NCBI RefSeq assembly: GCF_014698115.1
Contig: NZ_JACJSJ010000023.1
Coordinates: forward strand, 1-64,000
DNA from: Nostoc sp. FACHB-973
GTDB lineage: Bacteria > Cyanobacteriota > Cyanobacteriia > Cyanobacteriales > Nostocaceae
Length of the DNA: 64,000 nt
Direction: 5' to 3'
The notes beneath the pieces were generated by a model. It saw only the letters and a program-made list of their open reading frames with translations. It was not told the DNA's origin and did no database searches. Positions 26,379-34,896 of the stretch are shown in pieces. The position numbers were made by a program, and so were the translations under genes. Within the stretch, counting starts at the first letter, position 1, and the number at the start of each line of letters is the position of its first letter.

Positions 26379-27746
26379 ATGAACAGCCCAGTTTATCAAA
26401 CTGTGATTGTCGGCGGTGGTTTTGCAGGACTATTTACAGCCTTACATTTAGCTCACGAACATTATCCTCGTTCTGTTATCTTGATTGATAAAGATGAGCG
26501 CTTTTGCTTTAAGCCGCTACTATATGAATATTTCGATGGTGAGATGGATACCTTTCAGGTAGTCCCGCGTTTTTCGGAACTACTTAAAGGTAGTGGAGTC
26601 ATTTTTGTGCAAGATACAGTGCAATCGATAGACTTGTATCAACGGGAAGTCAAATTAGTATCGGGAAACTCCTATAATTACAGCAATTTAGTATTAGCCT
26701 TGGGCAGCGTTACAGGCTATCATCAAGTTGAGGGTGCTAGAGAAAATGCCTTTCCTTTCTGGACGCAAGCAGATGCGATCGCTCTTGACAAACATTTACG
26801 TGACTGTTTGCAAAAAGCCATCCAAACTGAAGATGTAGAACAACGCAAAAAACTATTAACAGTAGTTATAGTTGGCGGTGGTGCAAGTGGTGTAGAAATG
26901 GCAGCAACTTTAGCTGATTTTCTCCCACATTGGTATAGCGCTTTAGGAGGCAATTCAAGTGAAATTCGTGTAGTATTGCTCAATCATGGTCAAAAAATCC
27001 TTGATGGCGATATTAACGATCCACTACGCCCAATTGCTGAGAAAGAATTACAAAAACGCACCATATCAATTGAAATACTTACGGGAGCAGAAGCCACTGC
27101 TATTCACGCTAACACAATTGAATATAAGAGCAATAATCAAATTAACACGCTGCCAACATATACCACAATTTGGACTGCTGGTACTTCCACTCATCCACTA
27201 ATTCAAGACTTACCAATTCCCAAAGAGCATCGGGATCATCATAACCGTCCCCTAGTCACTCCCACGATGCAACTACTCGACTTTCCAGAAGTTTTTGCCG
27301 GCGGTGATTGTGCAGCAGTTCAGGATAGTTCACTACCACCTACGGCTCAAGTGGCTTATCAACAAGGAGCAAATATTGCCCAGAATTTGAAAGCATTAGC
27401 GTTAGGAGAAGAACTCAAACCTGTTAAGGTTAACATCCGAGGAACTCTCTTAAAATTGGGGTTAAATGATGCTGCTGCTAACCTTTTCAATATTTTTGAA
27501 GTTGCAGGCGAATCTGGGCATTTAATCCGTCAAGGCACTTATTTAACGCTATTGCCAACACCAATTCATGACTTTAAAGCAACAACTGAATGGGTGGATG
27601 AAGAGATTTTTCATCACCACCTTGACCCTCACGATGTAGGTAAAAAAGTCGTGCAAGCGGTGGAAGTAGTTGGTGCAGGAGTTGTAGGTGTTTTAGTTGC
27701 GAGAAAATTATTAAAAATGTTGGGAGACGAGGAGAAAAGTAAATAA
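26379..27746 (+). CDS. NDH-2 type NAD(P)H:quinone oxidoreductase
   Basis: A protein of 455 residues with two dinucleotide-binding motifs: VIVGGGFAGLFTALHLA (about 9-25, FAD) and VVIVGGGASGVEMAATL (about 163-179, NAD(P)H). The motif VFAGGDCAAV (FAD contact) follows. A short hydrophobic C-terminal stretch (VVEVVGAGVVGVLVARKLL) could anchor it to the membrane. Type 2 dehydrogenases pass electrons from NAD(P)H to quinone without pumping protons. Downstream of a quinol oxidase in the same direction, it would supply its quinol and give a short respiratory chain (inference). ATG with GAGGG upstream. Confidence 0.85.
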   Translation: MNSPVYQTVIVGGGFAGLFTALHLAHEHYPRSVILIDKDERFCFKPLLYEYFDGEMDTFQVVPRFSELLKGSGVIFVQDTVQSIDLYQREVKLVSGNSYNYSNLVLALGSVTGYHQVEGARENAFPFWTQADAIALDKHLRDCLQKAIQTEDVEQRKKLLTVVIVGGGASGVEMAATLADFLPHWYSALGGNSSEIRVVLLNHGQKILDGDINDPLRPIAEKELQKRTISIEILTGAEATAIHANTIEYKSNNQINTLPTYTTIWTAGTSTHPLIQDLPIPKEHRDHHNRPLVTPTMQLLDFPEVFAGGDCAAVQDSSLPPTAQVAYQQGANIAQNLKALALGEELKPVKVNIRGTLLKLGLNDAAANLFNIFEVAGESGHLIRQGTYLTLLPTPIHDFKATTEWVDEEIFHHHLDPHDVGKKVVQAVEVVGAGVVGVLVARKLLKMLGDEEKSK

Positions 27747-27830
27747 GGATTAGGGAGTGCTAAAAAGCTTTTTCCCTTGACATAATCTCCTTTAATAGAA
27801 CGTTAATTATAAGTACAGAGGCTGTTGAAT

Positions 27831-28832
27831 ATGTCTAGTCAAACCGATGTACAAGTACAAAGAATCAGAGCTATTGGCTTAACAGTAACAAACTGTAATC
27901 GCTCTGTTGATTTCTACACACAAGCACTTGCTTTTGAACTCCTTTCTGACATTACTGTTGAAGGACAGGATTATAGCGACTTAGAAGGTGTGACTGGGGC
28001 AAAAATTCGCATTATCACTTTACGATTAGGTGATGAACTTATCGAGTTGATGGAGTATCTTAATATTCAGGGTAAACCCATCCCCAGCGATTCACAAAGT
28101 AATGACCGGTGGTTTCAACATCTGGCGATTGTAGTGAGTGATATGGATCGTGCTTATGCTCACTTGCGTTCATTTTCCATTGAACCAATTTCCGTTGCAC
28201 CGCAGACAATACCACCTGGTAATCAAGCGTCTGGTGGTGTCCGCGCTTTTAAGTGTAAAGACCCTGATGGTCATGATTTAGAGTTAATTTGGTTTCCGCC
28301 TGATAAAGGACAAGATAAATGGCATCAAAACAGCGTAGACGCGGAGCAGCTTGTCGTTAGACATCGCTTGTTTTTGGGAATCGATCATAGTGCAATCGCA
28401 ATTTCCAATACCGAGCAGAGTCTACACTTTTACCGCGACCTTCTGGGAATGCAAATTGATAGCCGCAGTCTCAACTGGCGTGCAACCCAATCTCGCTTGG
28501 ATAATTTACCAGGAGCCGAAGTCAAAATTACAGGACTGCGACCTGTTCAAGATGGTGTGGGAATTGAACTGTTAGACTATATTGTGCCTGGAAAAGGCCG
28601 CCCAATGCCGAGTGACTGGAAAAGCTGCGATATTGCACATATCCAAATTGAGCTAGTTGTAAATAATCTTGAGCAGTTAGTGGATAAGCTACGGCGTAAC
28701 GGGGTTGAGTTTGTATCGTCGCGGATTGTGCAGTTTAGCGATCGCTCTTTTCCTTATCGCCAAGGTTGTCTAGTTAAAGATCCTGACGGACACGCAATAT
28801 TGCTAATTGTGAATAATACCAATTCTGTGTAA
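27831..28832 (+). CDS. VOC-family protein with two glyoxalase-like domains
   Basis: 333 residues from ATG at 27831. Two vicinal-oxygen-chelate domains (about 8-155 and 180-330), each ending in CKDPDGHDLEL or VKDPDGHAILL and each opening with an H-x-A-type or VTN-type strand (RAIGLTVTNCNRSVDFYTQ; GIDHSAIAISNTEQSLHFYRDLLG). Such proteins are metal-dependent lyases, dioxygenases or binding proteins; candidate ligands (H, E) are present, but no specific reaction can be assigned. It follows the NDH-2 gene by about 84 bases and may belong to the same operon. Confidence 0.75.
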   Translation: MSSQTDVQVQRIRAIGLTVTNCNRSVDFYTQALAFELLSDITVEGQDYSDLEGVTGAKIRIITLRLGDELIELMEYLNIQGKPIPSDSQSNDRWFQHLAIVVSDMDRAYAHLRSFSIEPISVAPQTIPPGNQASGGVRAFKCKDPDGHDLELIWFPPDKGQDKWHQNSVDAEQLVVRHRLFLGIDHSAIAISNTEQSLHFYRDLLGMQIDSRSLNWRATQSRLDNLPGAEVKITGLRPVQDGVGIELLDYIVPGKGRPMPSDWKSCDIAHIQIELVVNNLEQLVDKLRRNGVEFVSSRIVQFSDRSFPYRQGCLVKDPDGHAILLIVNNTNSV

Positions 28833-28871
28833 TAATGCGCTTATAAACTAGTTATATGGGACAGTGTAGTA

Positions 28872-29657
28872 TTATACATTTTCCTCAGTAACATAATTTG
28901 CAACCAGAATGCGCTTTGGATATACTCCTAAATCTTGGTTATAAAAATCAGATGAAAATTCGTTTAAATTACCAGTTTCTAAAGCAGAAAAAAATTGTCT
29001 TGGTAGTTCTGAATAAACAGTAACGTTCTCAAAGCCTAATGAAGTAGTGTTAGCCGAGCCAGTTTGATAAATCTGAAGCATTAGAGGACAACGTACAAGA
29101 CAGCGCCAAGGTTTAGTATGGTCTAATTTATGTAGATCAGCAAATTTCCTAGATCCTTTTTTGGAGAGTGCTAAACGCACGTTCTTTGAAGGAGTTACTG
29201 TGCAACCAAACTGCTCATTTTCATACAATAAGTTACATTGCCAATTACCTAAGTCTACATTTTCAAGATAGTTGTAAAAGCAATAGAGTGGAATGGCGCG
29301 ATTTACTTTAGCATACTGCTATAAAATATCAATCTGTAGCGTGTTATCTACTTTATGTTTATGCTTAAGCTTATCGTAACGAGTAGTTCCTGGATTAATC
29401 TTTTTAGCTTGAATAGCATAGCGTAACCAACCCAAGCGATTATTTCCAATCCACCACTCCCAGTCTGTACCTTGATCTTTCTCTTGATTTTTAGGTGTTT
29501 TGATCACTCGCACTTCAGGGCAATTAGCTTTAGCGATTTCTAGTAGATTAGAGTCTGTAATTGTCTCCTCACCTTGTGAAACATGATATACCTCTCCCAA
29601 ATATATGCGTTGCCAAGTTGAGGACGCGATATTTTCAAATACATCAACAGCGTTCAT
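28872..29657 (-). pseudogene. DUF6615-like gene interrupted by one in-frame amber stop
   Basis: One continuous frame of 262 codons from ATG at 29657 to the stop at 28872, broken only by a TAG at 29319-29321 (codon 113). Before the stop the protein reads ...QGTDWEWWIGNN..WLRYAIQAKKI...LQIDIL. Directly after it continues QYAKVNRAIPLYCFYNYLENVDLGNW, which is clearly protein-like. DWEWW and the Q-A-K-K strand resemble DUF6615. The TAG is followed by CAG, so CAG-to-TAG is the simplest change. It is either a fresh pseudogene or two fragments still expressed. There is no sign of a frameshift. Confidence 0.75.
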
Positions 29658-29743
29658 GAATGAAATTAGATTTTCTTTAGGACACCCAGTAGTTTAGCCC
29701 AATAACATGGAAATAGACATGTGTCTACCTCGAAACATGATGT

Positions 29744-30310
29744 TCACCGTCCAAAAATCAAAGCATCAAGCGAATAAGCACCAGGGCCTAAAACCGCGAT
29801 CGCAATCAGCATAACGCAATACATAAAAGCCTTTTCCCAACTTGGCGGTTCACCTTGTCCTAAAGCACCTTGATACTGTTCTTGAGGAATTAAGTATGGA
29901 TCTTGAGCTACAAAAGGCTTACTTCCAGAGATGTGCAAATATATCGCAAAAATCATTGAGCAGAGAATGGGCAAGGTTGCTAAGAGTGTGAGGAATCCAA
30001 TAATCAGAAAAATTCCGCCACCTAACATCGATGCAGCTGATAAAAAGCAAAGAAAGACAGGCGTTTTTAGAGACTCAGCCCACCGTCGAAGATGCGTTAT
30101 CTTGGGATAGCCGTGTAGTATAAACAACCAGCCAAAGCTAACTCTGAGAAGTAAAAGTGCCAATCCTGGAAATCCGTCAGGATACACTGGAGAAAGCGAA
30201 CTTAACAAGTGTGGACTTAGCTGTGGGAAATTAAATGCAGCTACGAAAAAAGCGAGTTCCTTCGGAATAGCTCCGCTTAACGCTACACCCAACCCAAATT
30301 GATAAATCAT
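29744..30310 (-). CDS. DoxX-family membrane protein
   Basis: A protein of 188 residues with four membrane helices. The motif PGLALLLLRVSFGWLFILHGYPKI (about 49-71) and GGGIFLIIGFLTLLATLPIL match the DoxX family. Relatives take part in thiosulfate:quinone oxidoreduction or in membrane oxidoreductase complexes, but most are uncharacterised. Its ATG overlaps the stop of the SMP-30 gene (ATGA at 30307-30310), so the two are translationally coupled. An upstream part of about 40 residues lacks the motif and may be an unusual extension. Confidence 0.8.
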   Translation of the reverse strand: MIYQFGLGVALSGAIPKELAFFVAAFNFPQLSPHLLSSLSPVYPDGFPGLALLLLRVSFGWLFILHGYPKITHLRRWAESLKTPVFLCFLSAASMLGGGIFLIIGFLTLLATLPILCSMIFAIYLHISGSKPFVAQDPYLIPQEQYQGALGQGEPPSWEKAFMYCVMLIAIAVLGPGAYSLDALIFGR

Positions 30311-31212
30311 AGTTGTACACCACGGGTATTAAGGTCGATAACATATAAGGAATGACCGGCTGTGATAAATAAGCGATCGCCTTCTTTACCACCGAAAGTC
30401 AGGTTAGTGGATGTCTCCGGTACAATAATTTTTCCTAAGCGAGTTCCATCGGGGGCGTATATCTGCACGCTATCTTGAGAACTAGTAAAAACATTGCTAT
30501 GTTCGTCAACCCGCAGTCCATCCGGTTGTCCTGGTTCAATGACTGCAAATACACGCCCATTCTTTACATAGCGATTGCCCACAACTTCATAGACACGAAT
30601 GTGATGAGGCGCTCCAAGAATATTAAACGCAGCGGTATCTGAAACATACAGCATACTTTCGTCTGGACTGAAAGCCAACCCATTAGGGCGCACCATGTCT
30701 GTTACTACAGGATAAATCTCACCTGTTGCCGGATCAAAGCGATAGACGTAACTTCCAGGTTGTTCTTGTTCGCCGCCATAACCTTGGTTTGGCTCGGTGA
30801 TCCCATAAGGCGGATCGGTGAACCAAATTGTACCGTCACTTTTGACTACCAAATCATTTGGACTGTTCAGGCGTTTGTTATCGTAGCGATCGACTAAAAC
30901 CTTCCATTCACCATCATGTTCTCGTCGGATAACAGCACGCAGACCAGAGGAACAGGCAACCAGACGACCCTCTAAGTCACGGTAATTACCGCTTTGGTAA
31001 TCAGATGGATCTCGTAGGACAGTCACGTTGTCAGTTGGACTCCACCGTAACAGGCGGTTGCCGTGAGCATCGCTCCACACAACACTGTCATCTTCATGGA
31101 AGTAAACAGGCCCCTCGCTATGGACTGCACCGTTGGCAAGCTTTTGAAGTGAGGCTCCTGGGCGTACAATAGCACGCAGGCGCTCGTCATAAATCTCAAT
31201 GGCTTCAGGCAT
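30307..31212 (-). CDS. SMP-30/gluconolactonase family hydrolase
   Basis: A protein of 301 residues with the six-bladed propeller pattern: EGPVYFHEDDSVVWSDAHGNRLLRW (about 32-56), RLNSPNDLVVKSDGTIWFTDPPYG (about 115-138), MVRPNGLAFSPDESMLYVSDTA and GQPDGLRVDEHSNVF. The E, N and D residues in these motifs are the usual metal ligands. It hydrolyses sugar lactones such as gluconolactone. It has a good ribosome site (AGGAG) upstream of the ATG. Its place between the oxidase operon and the GMC dehydrogenase fits a sugar-oxidation role. Confidence 0.85.
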   Translation of the reverse strand: MPEAIEIYDERLRAIVRPGASLQKLANGAVHSEGPVYFHEDDSVVWSDAHGNRLLRWSPTDNVTVLRDPSDYQSGNYRDLEGRLVACSSGLRAVIRREHDGEWKVLVDRYDNKRLNSPNDLVVKSDGTIWFTDPPYGITEPNQGYGGEQEQPGSYVYRFDPATGEIYPVVTDMVRPNGLAFSPDESMLYVSDTAAFNILGAPHHIRVYEVVGNRYVKNGRVFAVIEPGQPDGLRVDEHSNVFTSSQDSVQIYAPDGTRLGKIIVPETSTNLTFGGKEGDRLFITAGHSLYVIDLNTRGVQL

Positions 31213-31815
31213 AGAAATCTCCTGTTATTTAACTTGGCTACTGACGATAAATAGCAGGTCTAAATTAATACTAAAATACTGTAGATGTATATTTAATATT
31301 GTGCAACAAACTGAGTGTAAAGTTTCTAGCTATTTTAATCAGTTACTAAATACAATATTGAAGTTGATTATTATAAAGCTAATTCTTACTCTATTGATTT
31401 CCATTAACATGGAACCATAGATATAGATTGCAACAAAAGACTATTTTTATTCAAAACAAAATTATTTGTGTTCAAAATTAAACATTTTTGAACAGAATCG
31501 AATTAATAGCTCCATCAAAAATGCCAAGCAAAATTTATTTACTATTTTCGTAAAGAAATTACATGGCTAATTTACACAATAGAAATAAAAAATGAAATTA
31601 AAATGAAATACTAACCTGTCTTTAGGCATAAATAAATATTAATCCATTGGACAGAAGCAATATTGTAATTAAAGCTTTAGTCTAAGCATAAGAATCTGTC
31701 TTTAGAGCTATTTAAATTTTGAGAAAACTTATAAAGTAACTTAACTATTGCCAAATTACTTTGCCGCCTCAAAGAAATTAAACCGTAATTAATATGAGAT
31801 TACGAATTATCAATT
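31213..31815. promoter_or_regulatory. Long divergent control region upstream of GMC gene
   Basis: A gap of about 600 bases, very AT-rich and without a credible gene. It contains a perfect inverted repeat, TGTTCAAAA and TTTTGAACA with an 8-base spacer (31469-31494), a good operator candidate. Immediately before the GMC start is ATTACGAATTATCAATTATG, related to the AATTACG heptamers at other starts. Confidence 0.5.
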
Positions 31816-33390
31816 ATGACTAGCATCACAGAACATTACGACATCATTATTATCGGTACAGGAGCGGGTGGAGGTACATTAGCCCACCGCCTTGCACCCA
31901 CAGGTAAAAAAATTCTAGTACTGGAAAGAGGCGACTTTTTACCGAGAGAGAAAGCTAACTGGAACCCAGAGGAAGTCTATCAAAAACATCGTTACCATAC
32001 TGATGAGCAATGGTATAACAAGGAAGGTAAAGCCTTTCAACCTCAGACAGGTTACTGGGTTGGTGGCAATACCAAACTCTACGGTGCAGCCCTAATTCGA
32101 TTCCGGGAGCGAGATTTTGAAAGGGTAATTCATAAAGGAGGAATTTCTCCAGAATGGCCTTTGAAGTATCAAGACTTTGAGCCATACTACACCCAAGCAG
32201 AAAAGCTATATGACGTGCATGGACACGAAGGAGAAGACCCCACCGAACCGCCTCGCAGCGAACCATATCCTTATCCGCCGGTCAGTCATGAGCCAGATAT
32301 GCAGTCCCTCGCTGATGGCATTCGGGAACTGGGTTATTATCCATTTCACCTGCCATTAGGATTAAAGCTGAATGAAAGTGATCGCCTAAATAGTCCCTGT
32401 ATTCGCTGCGATACTTTTGATGGATATCCCTGTCTAGTACAGGCAAAAGCCGATGCTGAAGTCAACGCCATTCGTCCGGCTCGTGAAAAGTATGCCAATG
32501 TTACTCTTTTAACTAATGCCAAAGTCTTGCGGCTGCATACCAGTGAGTCGGGGCGAGAGGTTACGAAAGTAGAAACTGAAATTGCAGGAGAGCAACATTG
32601 GTTCACAAGCGATATTGTGGTTGTTGCCTGTGGTTCTGTCAACTCAGCTGCTTTGCTGTTACGCTCTGCTAATGACAAACATCCCAACGGATTAGCAAAT
32701 AGTTCCGATCAGGTGGGGCGGAATTTCATGAAACAACTGGAAACAGCCATAGTTTCCATACATCTAGAGGTAAATCACGCCAACTTTCAAAAAACGATCG
32801 CTGTCAACGATTTTTACTGGGGAGAGCCAGATTTTCCTTATCCGATGGGCATGGTGCAGAATACAGGTAATGTCCTTGCCGATATGATTCCCGGAGAAGC
32901 ACCTCCACTAATGGCTCCATTTGTCAAGCTGATTCCTCATTTTGAGCGCCATTTGCTGGCCGAGCGTTCGGTTGGCTGGTGGTTACAGACAGAAGATTTA
33001 CCAGATCCAAATAATCGGATTCGGATGGTGGGCGACAAGATTCATGTTGACTATACACTGAACAATACCGAAGCAAGCGATCGCTTAATTCACCGATGGA
33101 CATCTGTACTCAAGTCAATTCCTCACTCTGCTAAACACGTCCTGCCATTTAGTATTTATCCCCGCACTCACCTACCAGAACAAGCAGTTGCTCATCAATG
33201 CGGTAGTTGTCGATTTGGCACAGATCCCAAAACCTCAGTCCTTGACATCAATTGCCGTACTCATGATGTCGATAATCTTTATGTTGTAGATAGTAGTTTC
33301 TTTCCGTCAAATTCCGGTGCTAACCCAACACTCACTATTATGGCAAATGCTTTGCGCGTAGGCGCTCATCTAGCTGAACGTTTGAAGTAG
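31816..33390 (+). CDS. GMC-family FAD oxidoreductase
   Basis: A protein of 524 residues. The FAD-binding motif IIIGTGAGGGTLAHRL is at about 11-26. The C-terminal GMC domain has HQCGSCRFGTDPKTSVLD and NLYVVDSSFFPSNSGANPTLTIMA (about 460-515), with the histidine and asparagine expected at the flavin. No signal peptide. The family oxidises alcohols and sugars; glucose, choline or cholesterol-type substrates are all possible. Position near the SMP-30 lactonase and glucose dehydrogenase-like SDR suggests a sugar. No Shine-Dalgarno is visible; the start follows an AATTACG-type repeat. Confidence 0.88.
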   Translation: MTSITEHYDIIIIGTGAGGGTLAHRLAPTGKKILVLERGDFLPREKANWNPEEVYQKHRYHTDEQWYNKEGKAFQPQTGYWVGGNTKLYGAALIRFRERDFERVIHKGGISPEWPLKYQDFEPYYTQAEKLYDVHGHEGEDPTEPPRSEPYPYPPVSHEPDMQSLADGIRELGYYPFHLPLGLKLNESDRLNSPCIRCDTFDGYPCLVQAKADAEVNAIRPAREKYANVTLLTNAKVLRLHTSESGREVTKVETEIAGEQHWFTSDIVVVACGSVNSAALLLRSANDKHPNGLANSSDQVGRNFMKQLETAIVSIHLEVNHANFQKTIAVNDFYWGEPDFPYPMGMVQNTGNVLADMIPGEAPPLMAPFVKLIPHFERHLLAERSVGWWLQTEDLPDPNNRIRMVGDKIHVDYTLNNTEASDRLIHRWTSVLKSIPHSAKHVLPFSIYPRTHLPEQAVAHQCGSCRFGTDPKTSVLDINCRTHDVDNLYVVDSSFFPSNSGANPTLTIMANALRVGAHLAERLK

Positions 33391-33421
33391 AAAGTTTATT
33401 ATTTCTAGGATGGACAAATTT

Positions 33422-33787
33422 ATGAATGAGCAACAGACTGATTTAGAAACGCAAAATCAAAACTCAAGAGAAACATCATCCTCTAATACTCATCCTATTG
33501 CGACGGGATTGGGAGTTGTAGGAGGCGGGATTGCTGGAGCCGCACTAGGTCGCTCAATTGCTGGTAAAGTTGGTGCTGCGATTGGTGGAGTTGCAGGTGC
33601 GATCGCTGTTGGAGTTGCAGCCAATGAACTGGTTGTTTATGCAGAAGAATTTATTGAGGAACTTCAACCGACTATTAGTTTGGGATTAGGCGCTGATCGC
33701 AAACCAATTGAATTACCCCTTCATTACAGTTGGGAAGAATTACAAGCACTATCAAAACCCCAAGGTGAAAAAATGCAAGCTACATAA
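33422..33787 (+). CDS. Glycine-zipper protein, function unknown
   Basis: About 121 residues from ATG at 33422 (an ATG at 33410 would add four). A polar N-terminus is followed by a glycine- and alanine-rich hydrophobic stretch, ATGLGVVGGGIAGAALGRSIAGKVGAAIGGVAGAIAVGVAAN (seen in pieces across about 30-70), typical of glycine-zipper membrane or pore-like proteins. An acidic C-terminal tail follows. It is 19-31 bases downstream of the GMC gene and probably co-transcribed. No function can be given. Confidence 0.6.
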   Translation: MNEQQTDLETQNQNSRETSSSNTHPIATGLGVVGGGIAGAALGRSIAGKVGAAIGGVAGAIAVGVAANELVVYAEEFIEELQPTISLGLGADRKPIELPLHYSWEELQALSKPQGEKMQAT

Positions 33788-34116
33788 ACTTACCAACAAA
33801 ATATTTCTTGTGACAACTAGACATCTCCAGAAATTAAATATGCGTTATCCACAACCATTGTAGAGACGTAGCAGTGCTACGTCTCTACTATGTTATTGAT
33901 AGTTATCACATTGTTTATAAAATAGCTATAACGTTTACTTACTACTATTGAGATAACAAGTATTTATAACTTAACAAGCAGAAAAACTTTATTTTTGAAT
34001 AAATCAAAAACTATGCAGGCATCAATATTTATTTCTTAAGTAGAATAAAAATTTCATAATTATTTCACTTTTTCGTGAAAGCGTAATTAAAGAAGGCTTT
34101 TAGCATTGGGTTGACT
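33788..34116. promoter_or_regulatory. Upstream region of rppA with a strong palindrome
   Basis: About 330 bases without a gene. It holds the interspersed palindrome at 33860-33888 and the presumed promoter of the RppA/RppB operon. No T-run follows the palindrome, so it is not a classical terminator, although it could still end the GMC transcript. Confidence 0.45.
33860..33888. repeat. 14-bp perfect palindrome, interspersed repeat
   Basis: GTAGAGACGTAGCA, one base (G), then its exact reverse complement TGCTACGTCTCTAC. The ends match the palindrome at 12707-12730, which marks it as an interspersed Nostoc-type element rather than a site private to this operon. Confidence 0.75.
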
Positions 34117-34851
34117 ATGCGGCTGATATTAGTTGAGGATGAAGCAGATTTAGGTGCAGCAATCAAACAAGTCCTGAGCCATGAGGCATATATAGTTGAC
34201 TGGTTTCTAGATGGTACTCAGGCATGGCAATATTTAGAAACTGGCTGGACTGAGTACACACTTGCGATTTTTGATTGGATGCTGCCTGGAGTATCGGGGA
34301 TAGAGTTGTGTAGATGGTTGCGCGATCGCCAATTAACTCTGCCTGTATTAATGCTAACGGCTAAAGACCGAATGGAGGAAAAGATTATTGGTCTAGATAG
34401 CGGTGCAGATGATTATTTGGTTAAACCCTTTGATATGGCAGAACTGCTGGCAAGATTACGGGCATTACAACGGCGATCCTCTTACGTAGGAGCAACGCTG
34501 ACACCTCAAGTCCAACCCCGACGCTTACAAGTAGGTTGCCTGACTCTCAATTACAGCACTCATCAACTTACTCGTCAGTATGGTCACGGAGAAAATCAAG
34601 TATTCTCTTTAACTGTCAAGGAATTTCAATTGTTGGAATATTTCATGAGACATCCTAACCAAATTGTCAGCCGCGATCAAATTATTAATCAGCTTTGGGA
34701 AATTGGTGCAGAGCCAGTTAGTAATGTCGTAGCAGCACAAATTCGCTTATTGAGACGTAAATTAGGAGAAGAAGAGAACGAATCTTTGATTGAAACTGTT
34801 TATGGTGTGGGCTATCGTCTCAATATTCCAGCTGCGGAAATAAGCAGATGA
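34117..34851 (+). CDS. rppA: Response regulator RppA-like
   Basis: 244 residues from ATG at 34117 (TTG at 34111 less likely). Receiver domain with E7/D8/E9, phospho-acceptor D53 in IFDWMLP and the lysine of DDYLVKPF; winged-helix DNA-binding domain from about 140 ending ETVYGVGYRL. The DWMLPGVSGIELCRWLR stretch and the linker are characteristic of RppA, a cyanobacterial regulator paired with RppB (also named NrsR/NrsS in Synechocystis and linked to redox state and nickel). It is followed after 45 bases by its kinase. The genes downstream suggest it may act on the membrane channel cluster here (inference). Confidence 0.82.
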   Translation: MRLILVEDEADLGAAIKQVLSHEAYIVDWFLDGTQAWQYLETGWTEYTLAIFDWMLPGVSGIELCRWLRDRQLTLPVLMLTAKDRMEEKIIGLDSGADDYLVKPFDMAELLARLRALQRRSSYVGATLTPQVQPRRLQVGCLTLNYSTHQLTRQYGHGENQVFSLTVKEFQLLEYFMRHPNQIVSRDQIINQLWEIGAEPVSNVVAAQIRLLRRKLGEEENESLIETVYGVGYRLNIPAAEISR

Positions 34852-34896
34852 TTTCTGCTAACTTGACAGCGACACTTTCAGCAAGGTTATAGAAAT

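Noticed and set aside
31199-31420. Frame of 73 codons in the divergent gap before the GMC gene
   Set aside because: Overlaps the SMP-30 start on the opposite strand and reads as AT-rich noise.
33860-33888. Palindrome as intrinsic terminator of the GMC operon
   Set aside because: No T-run after it and a related copy occurs elsewhere, so it is better seen as an interspersed repeat.
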